DNA of 64,000 bases from NCBI GenBank assembly GCA_011947345.1, contig JAAVTG010000557.1, positions 149,673 to 213,672 on the forward strand, read 5' to 3'. The DNA comes from Phytophthora quininea (Eukaryota; Oomycota; Peronosporomycetes; Peronosporales; Peronosporaceae). The translations under genes and the position numbers were made by a program. The notes under the pieces are model-generated. The model made no database searches, had not been told where the DNA came from, and saw nothing but the letters and a program-made list of their open reading frames with translations. Below, in pieces: positions 11,301 to 22,093 of the stretch. Numbering within the stretch: the first letter of the stretch is position 1; every line of letters begins with the position of its first letter.

Positions 11301-14300
11301 TCATGAGCTGTGCTGCTGCTCGGAGATGTGCGGGGTGGCCGGATAGCTCTTGATTGAAGACTCGCTCGAGCACGGAGAGCTGTTGCACTCGCCGTCGCTA
11401 TGGGTGATGCGGTCGCAGTGGTTCTCGTGGTCGGACACGTGGGACATCGAATGGCCTCGAGGTTTGGTGCTGGTCCAGTCGCTCTCTAGCCTCGGCAGTC
11501 GGTACTCCGACTTGGCCGACGGTCGTTGCGCGAGCAGCGGAGGTTCGCTCTCGAGTGACATGTTGTCAGCCAGCCGAGCAGCAACAGCAGCATGTTGCTC
11601 ATCGTCTGGTCGACCACTAGACCCCGTAGCGTTTCCGCTCGGCTTACGAGCACTGGCTGGCGAATCCGTCACTGCTAGAAGTGCACCCGGCGGCTTGGTC
11701 TTGAGCCCGCAACGCTTACGCACGCGGATCTCTAACTCCTTCTCGATAGCGACAAAGTATCGACTCATGGCATTTATGAACCGCCGGCGGTACGAGATGG
11801 GGCTGATCACTGTCGGGTTGCGGAAGGTCAAGCTTGCTTTTGAGGTCGACTCCATCTTCTTGAGAAAATCGAATTGGTGCAGGTAGTCGATGAGTCCTAC
11901 AACGACTTGTCGCCTGTTCTCATCGAAACGAAGCAGCTACAGCAAAAACAATCGACAATTAGTCAGTTAGTTAGTTGCTGTTATCAAAAGCACACGTTGG
12001 TTGACGCACCAGTGAGTAGTCAATGACCCCAGCACGACACAGGAACCCTGTGTCGTTCTGAATAGCCGCCTCGATCAGCTCGAGGTCTGCTTGTGCCACT
12101 GGCACCGGGATGCGCTCTGACAAATTCCCATCCAACAACACCGGAAGGTTCATGGAGACCTGCACGTTTGACACACTGTTGAACGAGTCCACATGGTCCT
12201 CCTCGTCGCTGCTGGAGGCATTGTATCGACGTCGAAGGATGCCCTTCAGGTCGTACATTTGTCCTGGCGGGAACCCGTACGAGAAGTTCTCCATGATGAC
12301 TACATACTCTGTGTGTTTGAGCAAACGTCGACTATGGCTGAGCTTGAACAGCCCGACGATCTTCGTGATCACTGTCGGCGTCGGCAGCTCCACCACCCGC
12401 GAGATGAACTTGAAATACTTGGGCGCCATGTGGACAAACATGTTGAACTCGGTCACCGAAATCCCCTTCAGGACGTAGCGCTTGTCATGAGTCATGGAAA
12501 AGAACGCGCCAGATTTGCCGCCAGTGGTAGCCCACCGCCTGCTCTCGATGATCGAGTTTAAGAATTCCACATTACCTGGCACTGTAAGTGCTCGCAGCGC
12601 GTGGAATTGCGCAGCAAAATACGCGATGCAGCGGAACTCGTGGTTCGAAGCGCCCATCGCGTACGAAAACTTCATATCCGTGTGTTGCAAGTCGCTTGAG
12701 CGCAGCTTGCTTAAATAAATCGCATGCTTCTTGTCGGCCACGAACGTCGAGGTCGTGGTAGTTGTCGAGTTCGAGCTCGAGGAAAAGTCGGCCGTCGCCT
12801 TCTCCGGAGTGTCGTCGCTCTTTGGCGGCGACGGTGCCATTACTTCACTTACACCAGTGTTTTCACAGGCGTGCAGTTCGTCTGCAATGTTCACCTTGTT
12901 TTCAAAATGGGTCTCCAGCTGATCAATGTACGCACTGGAACACAGAGTGTACCCGATCAACGAGCCGATATCTTTGTCACGCACTTTGACGACGTAGCCA
13001 TTGATGCCTTCAGGGAGATCGAAATGGCCTCGCACAGCGCTGCTGGGATTTCAGTGTACGGCTTCACCTTAATCCCTTCAGAAGCGTACAAACTGTGGCC
13101 ACTATAGCCGCTAGGAGTGCTGCTCGTGCGATTTGACTCCGGGACGGATAAACTTCGGCCCTTGGTTTTCTTGAATTCGAGAGAAGACCCTGACGTATAG
13201 GATAGCTCCAATCTCCCTAGAGTCGAGTTTGACGTGCCTGTTGAGAGCCCGCTTTCTTCGCTAAGACTTGGCTGCGGTCGATCCTTTTCGAAAGGAGCCC
13301 CTTCTGTAAACCAGTCCAAAGGAATCCGGCGCTTCGTGGGGATTCGCACATTATTTTTTGATTGTGGCATGCTCCTGCGATGGTGCCAGCGAAATAATCA
13401 TCTCCTGCAGCCGAGTGACCAGCAAATACAGCTCTTTCAGAAGCATGTTGCATCCTAGGACGCTGGTATGCTCTGAGTCAAGAGTCGCCTCCGCGCCTTT
13501 GCGAAATGACTGCAGTGACTCAGTGGCCTCGGTGCGCAGTCTTTGAATCTCCTTCTTCGGTACACATGGCACCGTCGCAGGCAAGAACTCCTGCGCAGTG
13601 CAGAGGTTTTCCTCCAAAATGTCGATATTCTGCGTAGCGAAGGCGCTGGCCATCTCGATCTTGGCGTACAGAGCGGTCGTGAATTGTTTTACATACTCAC
13701 GACGGCACAGCTTGTCCGTTTTGCGCTTTGACTGCATCGTCGACGAAATAAACTTGTATGGCCTCCAGGCCCCGCGCGAGTGCTTCTTCTTCTCGTTGTT
13801 GTCGCCATTCATATCATTCACCATGGACGAACTAACAATCGAGCCATCCTCGTCCGTCGACGAGCGCATTCTCCGGAAACTGCGACTTCTCGTGCTGGAT
13901 GAGTTGTCCGAGTCATCGGCCGCAAAAATGAGGCGCGACTGCGCACAATCATCTCGCTAAGTGCAGAGATCCACGCCGCGCGGGACGTGCCATCCACCGC
14001 GTTAAGTCTCAGCGTTCGCTCGCCATTGCACACCGAGAACTGGAACTGCCTGGGCTTGTGACTCTGCTCCACCATGAGCGTCGTATGCCTGTCGATCAGC
14101 TCCTCACTAACTTGCACCATGGACGCTCGGTCCCTCAAGCACACGAGGCTACTAGAGTCCCATCTTAACAGGAAATACCGGAGCTTCCAGCTTCTTGATA
14201 GCGTTCCTCTGACGCCGAGCCAGCCCTCTTTTTGAATGTCTTCGTCTGTGAACTCGACCCGTACAAAGTTCGACGGTCGTTTCGTCGAACCCAGGTGGAA

Positions 14301-14825
14301 ATAAGCCTTGAGAGCATCTCGGTAGACTCGGTAGTACCTGTGGGTCTCACCTGCAGCTGATCCTCTAGCTTCTCTGTCACTATAACTTGGCGACGCCGCA
14401 TTGCCGACCTGTTCTGCGTCTGTATGCACCGCCAAGGGCGCTCTCACCCTCGTGCGGATCCACCGTCGTCGTCGTAGGAAATGGTAGTAGCCGCGCTTGA
14501 CTTTGCTGGTGCCTTCGGCCAGTCTGCAGTTGATTCTGGAGATAGAAGAGCCGTAGCTCCAGCCTTCTTCGTCGCACTGCGTGTACTCCCCGTCCGGCAT
14601 CCAGTTGTGGCTCCACATCCAGTCGGGAGAGCGCAGCACGCCCACCTCGAGCGCCGGCGTCTCCTTGACCCCGTTGAGACGGTCGTCGCGGTCTGAAACC
14701 CGCAGCGCCGCGCGCGTGAGCTCGCGGTATGTGTTGCCGCTGCGGTCGCAGAAGCGCTCGAGCGTCCAGCCGTGGAAGGGCTGCAGCACCTGCACCTCGA
14801 AGGCCTCCTCGACGACCGACTCCAT
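11301..14825 (-). CDS. DysF-PH-phosphatidylinositol phosphate kinase fusion
   Basis: About 1,150 residues read through three frame slips. Residues ~65-130 form a peroxin/dysferlin (DysF) domain (PDWMWSHNWMPDGEY, EEGWSYGSS, then an RRRRWIRTRVR end). Residues ~198-295 form a PH domain (EGWLGVRGTLSRSWKLRYFL to RAAWISALSEMI). A helical linker follows, then a C-terminal PIPK domain with VLKGISVTEF (ATP lysine near residue 783), IMENFSYG, the MYDLKG signature and GVIDYSL (metal-binding Asp near 937). Layout and the C-terminal SPISYRRRFINAMSRYF are closest to Fab1/PIKfyve and related PIPKs. A 73-bp intron at 11937-12009 rejoins IDYSL to LLRFDE in frame. Slips are near 13930, 13356 (run of six T) and 13035. 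Expected to phosphorylate phosphoinositides at a membrane; the lipid product cannot be told from sequence. Confidence 0.8.
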
Positions 14826-14835
14826 TCAGAATGAC

Positions 14836-14849
14836 ACTTTGCGAAGTGA
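14836..14849 (-). promoter_or_regulatory. initiator-like core promoter (weak)
   Basis: Minus-strand TCACTTCGCAAAGT matches 11 of 14 positions of the oomycete core element, 11 bp upstream of the DysF-PH-PIPK start codon. It shares the block TCACTTCGCA with the myosin promoter at 57625. Confidence 0.35.
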
Positions 14850-15551
14850 GGACGATGCTGTGCTTTTTAAACGGAAAACGGCATTAGCCAATCAGAGACG
14901 AGAAATAGCAGAAAGGACGGTCGATTTTTGACATCTCGGCGCTGAATTGACAGGTGCTGTGCGTTTGTTGGACTGTTGGAGCGGGCAAACGTGGACGCTA
15001 AAAAGCGTCGAGTTTGTTTTGCTCGAATCGGCCGCTCGGCATTACAAGAGGAACTGAACCGATGGACGTGTGTTCTCAGCGCAATGCGGTTGTTTCGCGT
15101 CGACCAGAGCCCGAGCCAAGGCCAAATATTCCCAGGCACAATTCCGAGCTTTGAACGAGGACACGAATCTCGCTTGATGTGATAATCGCACGGCCCAGGC
15201 GCAGTGGCAAATATCCAGGCGGGCAGACTGTCCCATCCACGCCAGATGATGGTACGCCGCCCCAGGACAAAACTTCATAACGTCATCTTGTTATTGCCCG
15301 CTGAGTTGACTGCTTGCTGAGCAGGCCACCAAGCAGGAGATCACCCGCGCCGACAGCTTTGAGTGGTGGCCGCAGTGGGAACAAGTCGCGGTCTCCGATA
15401 AACTGAACTTCAAACAGGACACCTGTAGACGAACATCAAGTCATGATGGGCCCAAGGCAAAGGTGGCTACCATTTGACCTCTACGGAGATAATCAAGAGC
15501 GTCGGTGGATGTGCAAGAATATTTGGCGGAGGCGACGACGCTGCCTCCGAC
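14850..15551. other. intergenic region
   Basis: Between two minus-strand genes. Nothing coding or repetitive could be supported. Confidence 0.4.
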
Positions 15552-17324
15552 TTACTGCAGTTTGACCTCGCGGCGAATGACGTCGACCACCTCGTCGTCC
15601 TCGGCGTCCTGTTCGTCCGCGCTCGTATCCACGTTGCTAGTGGTGCTTGCTTGTCCAAAGCCGCCCCCTTCCGCGTGCTGGTGGAGTCGCCGTACTGACA
15701 CAGTCGGTCAGTAGCGGGATGAGGTACTTGTTATCGAACTGCAGCGCCCGCATGTGCTTGTGGGGCTTGACTGTCTTGTCGAGCGCCGCCTCTTCTTCGA
15801 TCTGCATTGGCAGCGACAAGCAATCCAGGCATAAACGAGCTGGTCGTCTACCAAGTCCACGACTCTACAATGAAAGCGCCAAACACTTACAGTCAAGCGA
15901 GGAATGCCCATCTTGTCCAGCATGGCCACCGTGCCGCCGCCCATGATGAAGATGGACAGCAGCACGACGATCATCGCAGTGGCCACGATCTCGTTTTTCT
16001 TCTCGCCCGGAAAAGACTTGGAGAGCGCGAACGCGACGGCGCCCGCATGCCGCTGTACCAGATCATGTGCTGCTGGTTCATGGTGATCGGAGTGGCGTTC
16101 TTGCGCTTGTTGAGGACGAGCGTTAGCGGATATATGGCGAACGCTCGCGACAGCAGGCAGAAGAACGCCATCCAAAACACGAGCCAGAATCGGTAGTGCT
16201 CGGTGAGGCCGAACGCTGAAAGCCCCAGGTCTGTCACAACAACAACAACAACAGTTGTTTAGTTGTGGTAGTCATTGATCACCCTTTTGGGTCGTCAACG
16301 TACTGAGGAACACGGAGGTCTCTGCCATGTGTGAGAGCGTGTTGAACACTCCGGAGCACCTACAAGTCCGCCAAGAAATGAGTTTACGGATTCTCAAGAC
16401 AAGGGAAACAACGTACACATCACGGGCTTCCGGTGTCAGATTCGGCGAGGCATAGTGCTTCATGGCAATGCCGGCGAAAATGATGGAGACGACACCCGAC
16501 ATTTTCAGCACCTGCGAGACCAGGAAGGGCAGGTAGGCGAACATGACGTAGACGCCGACTTCGTGCAGGAGGTTACTGCGCAGGTTGCTGTACTTGAACA
16601 AAAGCGCTGGGATCATGCCGAAAATGACCCCGATCATCGTGGACCCGGTGAGCACCAGCAGAAACTCGAAGATGGCGAACACCAGCGGCTTGAACGCGTA
16701 CGAGTGGCCGATAAACCGCGAGAAAGTCTCGAACAGGCAGATCGCCACCGCATCGTTCAGCGAGCTCTCTCCAAAGACGAGGTAGAAGAGCGTCGGGTCC
16801 ACATGCAGTTCTTGGAATACCGCCAAGATGGAGACTGCGTCTGTTGCTGAGATTAATGATCCGAAGGTGAGACTTTCGGCCATGGACAAGCGCACGACCA
16901 ACCCGAGGCGACCGACAATGTAGATGCCAACGCCAGTGACGACGCTCATGATGAGCGTGCCGAGGATCGAGAAGACGAGGATCGGTGTGATGTTCTCGAA
17001 AAAGTAGCGGCGCTTCATGGTGTAGCCCGAGTTAAAGATGATCGGCGGCAGCATCCCCACGAAGAAGAAGTTGGGGTCAAAGTCCATGAGCGCCTCGGCG
17101 ATCGTGTTGGACTTCATGAACATGCAGAGGATGCTGGCCCCGATCCCGACGCCGATGGTCGCCGCTGCCTCCGGGAGGAAGTGCCAGTGCAGCTTGTGCG
17201 TCACGTGGTTGCACAGGATGATGGCGATCATGAGCAGCGTCAAGAAGGCACCGAACTGGAAGGCCATGGAGAACTCGAGGCTGATGTCATCCTCGATGAG
17301 GCTGTCTTGCAACGCGTCGGTCAT
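15552..17324 (-). CDS. Na+/H+ exchanger (CPA1/NHE family)
   Basis: Exchanges Na+ or K+ for protons across the plasma or endomembrane. About 12 membrane helices precede a short acidic cytosolic tail (DEQDAEDDEVVDVIRRE). Family motifs are FVGMLPPIIFNSGY, LISATDAVSILAVF and FGESSLNDAVAI (ion-site Asp near residue 186), HMAETSVFL, and SGMR followed after a slip by AVAFALSKSF. Four exons are joined by introns at 16360-16416 (57 bp), 16231-16303 (73 bp, with a CAA-type triplet run) and 15802-15890 (89 bp). The first intron is a multiple of three without stops, so a retained form would stay in frame. One base is missing in a GGG run near 16042 (inside the SGMRGA motif), and a second slip lies near 15690 in the tail. 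Motif layout is nearest NHE6-9-type organellar exchangers, but this is uncertain. Confidence 0.88.
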
Positions 17325-17375
17325 GCTTAAGGACGAAGAAGAAGCCTACAGATGGCGGTGATCTTGTAAGACGGA

Positions 17376-17777
17376 TTAAGAACTGGTGGCTTTTCGCTCG
17401 AAAAAGCAAGCGAAAAGATCGGCAAGCCGAAGGGGCGAGGTGCCGTTGGCAACTATACTATTCGTGATTGCTGCGAGCTCTAGCACGATGGCCCAACCTT
17501 TATCGGACAAACAAGCTTGGTATATCTGAGCAAGTTGCTCTTTTTTCTGCTCGTTGAAGCCGGCCATATGGCGATCAGTTGGTGGTGGCGATGGCGCTGG
17601 CAGCGATGGACCATCATGGATCTGTCTGTCCAAGCACGACAGCAGCCGACGTAATTCAGTGGGAGAGTCTGAAGCATTGACAAGGTGTGTCCAAAATGTA
17701 GCTCGGCTTGGAATGAAGCAACTTCCTCTATGCCATGAAAGCACAATATTCAGGTGGCCACATTCCTTTGAGCCCAA
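17376..17777 (-). CDS. hypothetical short protein
   Basis: The last ~100 residues look like real protein: a helical segment (NEQKKEQLAQIYQACL), a hydrophobic stretch (AIVLELAAITNSIV) and a SPLRLADLFACFFERK end. No family recognised. The true start is unclear (ATG 17777 or an internal ATG); it lies 51 bp upstream of the exchanger gene on the same strand. Confidence 0.35.
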   Translation of the reverse strand: MGSKECGHLNIVLSWHRGSCFIPSRATFWTHLVNASDSPTELRRLLSCLDRQIHDGPSLPAPSPPPTDRHMAGFNEQKKEQLAQIYQACLSDKGWAIVLELAAITNSIVANGTSPLRLADLFACFFERKATSS

Positions 17778-18129
17778 ATGTGCACACTATGGGGCCAGAT
17801 TGGTGGAACACACATGGTTGCACTATCATTTCTGCGCGATCACGAACGAGAGGGCCCAAACTCGCAGCAGGCACTGGCTCAGCCAACGCACGAGTTGGTT
17901 TCGAAACCAAGCAACGGCCGAAAAATAGTTTCAAAACACCAAAAGACGCATACATACAACCTTCCATATGCTGCTACTATTGTTCCGCCTCTGCCGCCCC
18001 ACCTAAAAATAACAAGATATGCCACTTTACAACAAAGAAGCCAACACAGGCCAAAGTTCGACCAGCTGCCGGTCCGCCACCTTCCTGCACTCTGGAAAAC
18101 GCCAGCTCGCGCCTCCTCCCCGCCGCGCC
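17778..18129. other. divergent intergenic region
   Basis: Upstream region of the SDR-FYVE-BTB gene. No clear initiator element or repeat was found. Confidence 0.35.
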
Positions 18130-21100
18130 ATGCTGTTCGGAGCGCAGTACGACGAAGATGCGGCCACGGACCACAGCGGCAGCCCCAGCTCGCCGCCGCA
18201 GGGCCGCAGCCGCAAGAAGCAGCCCCCAGCAGCCACAAGAGCAAGAGCAACGGCCGCGCCAAGCACCGCTCGGGCCAGAGCAGTCCTACGCAGAGCCTCG
18301 ACTCGACCACGTCGTCCTCCGGCTCGGTGTTCAACCGCAGCAGCTTAAACGAGCCGATCCACGTGCCTCCACAGCTGCCCAAGTCCAGGAGACGCAGCGG
18401 CAAGAAGAAAGACCGGACCAAGAAGATCAAGCGGGTGGTGGACCGCCAATGCATGTACCCGTCCGTCTGGAAGCAGCTCCAGTTCCGCAAGAAGGTCGTG
18501 CAGCTCGCCACTAATTTAAGCGAGAAACCTATCTGCGTGACTGGCGTGGACGGCTTTCTGGCCTCCTGGATCGTGTGCGAGCTGCTGAATCGAGGGTACC
18601 ATGTTCGCGGTACGGTACAGAACGGCAAGGACGATATCTCCGGGCTCTTGCAGCTCCCTAATGCCAGCAAGAACTTTACGGTGGTGGAGACGTCGCTGCT
18701 AACCCCGGAAGCTTGTGACATGGCTGTTCAAGGTGCGTTGAAGGCTGAAGAAACTGCTGGACAATTGGTTTAATTGCTTTTTTTTTTGCTACGACTATGC
18801 AGGGTGTGACTTTGTAATCCACACGGGCACGCCGTCGAGCTGCTCGGTGAGGGATCCGTTGTCGGAGCAGCAGGAGCCGGGTGTTCACAGCATTGGAAGC
18901 CGCATGCATTGCATCATCCCCATGATGACAAACTTCATCCAGGCGTGCGCACGAGCACGCATTAAACGAGTACGGGACGCTTGGCTGGTCTGATTTATGT
19001 CGAACGTAATCAGATTATTGACAGTGGATACTGTGTACTATTACAGGTTGTGCTGACCTCGTCGGTTGCTGCTATGGCTGACTCGGTGACGCCCGAGTCT
19101 ATCATCAATGATGCCTGCTGGAATGTCACGTCGACGCTGGAGAAGAACCCTCACTTCCTCAGTTTGAAGCTGGCGGAGGAGGCAGCATGGCAACTTGTGG
19201 ACCAGCTGCCGAGCGACCGTCGAATCGATTTGGTCACGATGAACGTGCGTTTTGTTCTGCTCATTGGCTTACAGTTGCGATGGTTCTGACACGAATTTGC
19301 TGCATTTGTAGCCTGGAACTCTGTTCGGGCCAATGCTGTCCAAGTCGAAGCTTGCACCTGGAAACCAAGTCGTCTATGACTTGATTACCGGCCAATACTC
19401 TGCGTTGGTGGATCTGAGTACGCCTCTGGCCTTGCAATTGTTTAATGCTAGCTGGCATGTAAGCTAACTTTGTTCATTGTATGCAGACTGGAGCATGATT
19501 GACGTTCGCGACTGCGCCATGGCGCACATCGCTGCTCTGGAAAATAATGATGCCCGTGGCCGGTACATTTGCGTGAACAGAACAGTGTGGATGAAAGACG
19601 TCGTGGAGATCTTAGCAAGCAACGGTTACAGCGGTCGTGATTTGCCATGGAATGTGGGTCTTCCTAATTGGGTCGGACGTCTCCCGGCCTATTCTGTTCA
19701 GCTTGGCCAAGTCGGCGCATCTTTGTATGCGTTAGACCCGAACAGTGTGCGCCCGTCGCCGTATCTGGGCGATAAAGTGGTGGAGCACTTGAACATTCGA
19801 TTCCGCTCCGTTGACTCTACGGTTGTGGAGACTGCGAACGATCTGTTGACGTGGGGGCTGATTAAACCTTGGGCGGAGGACCACGAGGCGCTTTACTGCG
19901 GGTGTTGCCACAACCAGTTCACATTCTATCGACGAAAACACCACTGCCGAGAGTGTGGCGTGATTATTTGCCATGATTGTTCCATGTCTCGAGCAGTTGT
20001 TGAAGGAACAGAAGGCCGCGCTCGGTTGTGTGACAAGTGCGTGAAGAGTTCAATCCCAGACCTGCTGGATCTGCTCCGAGATGAGGACCCCGACAAGAAG
20101 CGAATAGCGGTGGTTGCGTTGGAGTCTTTGATGGAAAACCCACTGAATCACGACTACGTGACTCGCTTCGGTGGCATTTTGCTATTGATGGACTCCCTTC
20201 ACCACCCTGACGAATCGATCTCCTCCCATGCTGCTGGCGCTCTGTGTGCTCTATCGTCGAGTGTGGCGAGCACCCTTCAGATGGTGTTGGAAGGAGCTGT
20301 GTTACAGATGCTGGAGGTGGAGGAGACGATCAGCACCTGGGCCATTTGCTTACAAGCTCTCCGCAATATTTGGAAGCAAATCAACCGACAGGACTTTCGA
20401 AAATGCTGCACGCTGTGGCTCGAGTGTCTGCAGACGCCAACATCGGTAAGGACAAACTTATTTGAGTGAGCTGGTCGTATAAACTGACCTTTTTGCATCG
20501 ACAGGCGAACTTCGGGGCAATATCTTGCTGACGTTTGTGCACATGATGGATGCCGAGGAGGTCTCGACCTTACTATCGGAAGGTTTGCTGTCAGTGCTCT
20601 ATCACATGCTGCAGTCGACAGCAGAGTTTCCTCGCTGTGCAGCAGCGCACGCTATCAAGCACTTGGTGCCGGCGGGATATGATCCAGACTTGACGATTGA
20701 CGTCCCGCCGTATCTTGTGGACGACCACGAAGAGCTTTTCTTGAACTCGTCGCTGTCGGACCTCCAGTTTCTTGTGAAGGGCCACATCGCACCGATCAAT
20801 GCGCACAAGGTCGTCCTCTTCTTCCGCAACTCGTATTTCAAGAACATGGTGAGAGTGAGTATCAATTCCGCTCTTGCCTGCCCCAAAAGCTTGTTGGCCT
20901 TTGCCGCATGGCTGCAATTTTCTGTTTGAGACTAACTTTGGCTTGTTTGCTGCGCAGTTCGGATCGGCGACAAGTCAGACAGCCGTTATCGAAGTGGATA
21001 ACTGCAGCTATGAAGTGTTCTCCATCTTACTTCGGTTCTTGGTGAGTTGCATTGATTGTAACTTTTATCTACTTAACTAACCATTCACGTATTTCAGTAC

Positions 21101-21841
21101 ACTGGCAAAGTGGACATTACTCCAGATGTCGCCGAAGAGCTGCTTCGTGCGTCGTCGTTCTACTGCGTGTTCGAACTGCAAAAGCGCACCGAGGCGTTCC
21201 TAAGCGGGCAGATTTGTGTTGAGAACGTAGTCGATCTTCTGACGCTGTCGGAGGAATGCAACGCAGATGACTTGAAGAAGAACTGCGTGCCGTTCTTGAT
21301 GCGGCACATCCACGAAGTCGTGCGTCTGCCTGCGTTCGAAGAGCACCGCGTGCGCTCGAGCGAGGAAGTGCTGAAGGCGCTGACCAATATGTTGGGACCC
21401 GAGTGGGAAGCGAGTTATGCAAAGTTTAAAAAGTCAGTGGGTATCCAGGACAAGGAGGAAGAAGACCCCGCAGAAGCGGAACAGCCAGAGAAGATGAAAG
21501 AGACGCCTGAGATGGCGAGTCAACCGAACGATGAAGTGCAAGAGGCGCCACTGTCACCCCGCTTCCCGTTGTCGGCCGCTCTACCGCCGAGCTACCCAGT
21601 CAACCAGAGCTACACGAGCAGCCACAGCTACCAGAGCTTCGCTGGCAATCAGCCGGCGTTCACACACCAGTCGTCGTTCTCAACGGAATCTCCTCGACTG
21701 AACCCGGTGGTTGAAGACGCGCCAAACGCGACGAACGGCTTCAACTTCATGAAGACGTTCGGCAACGAGCAAGTCCTCTTCCGCCGTTCTCGTGGCTTCT
21801 CGGAGGACTTCTCGGAAGGCTTATCAGAGGGCGTGTGCTAG
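18130..21841 (+). CDS. SDR-FYVE-armadillo-BTB fusion protein
   Basis: Eight exons encode about 1,068 residues. After a basic Ser-rich N-terminus comes a short-chain dehydrogenase/reductase domain like dihydroflavonol or cinnamoyl-CoA reductases (ICVTGVDGFLASWIV nucleotide site, VVLTSSVAAM). The position of the catalytic YxxxK reads FLSLK, so the Tyr is a Phe. A FYVE zinc finger follows with WxxD (WAED), four Cys pairs and RKHHCREC, then armadillo-like helices (IAVVALESL, SSHAAGALCALSSSV), a BTB/POZ domain (LQFLVKGHIAPINAHKVVL) with BACK-like helices and a Ser-rich tail. Introns: 18733-18802, 18970-19046, 19245-19311, 19418-19486, 20446-20504, 20849-20957 (donor could also be 20855), 21042-21097. 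One base is missing near 18223 (CCCCC) and one near 20395 (TTT). FYVE implies PI3P-rich endosomes; BTB implies dimerisation or a Cul3 link. Confidence 0.87.
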
Positions 21842-22093
21842 GTTATTTTATATGTATGAATTGGCCGAGCGCCAACAAGGAAATTGAAATGGCAAGTTCT
21901 TGTTCTTCTTGTTCTTGCTCATGTTGAACTGTCTCATGATTGGTCAGTTTGCACTTGTTTTTCTGGAACAAACTGTGGTGATTGGGTGATTCGTGCCGGT
22001 GCACTTCTCTTTCTGGAACGATATTCTTCTTGGACCGAAACACCATTCCCGAAGGCACGTGCCGCATGGGAGCAGGGCCGCAGTAGATTCCCA

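Noticed and set aside
17554..17928. Plus-strand frame opposite the short hypothetical gene
   Set aside because: No recognisable protein pattern; the opposite strand reads better.
20865..20957. Reading through the sixth intron of the SDR-FYVE-BTB gene
   Set aside because: GT-AG splicing joins the BTB halves in phase; the unspliced frame stops and breaks the domain.
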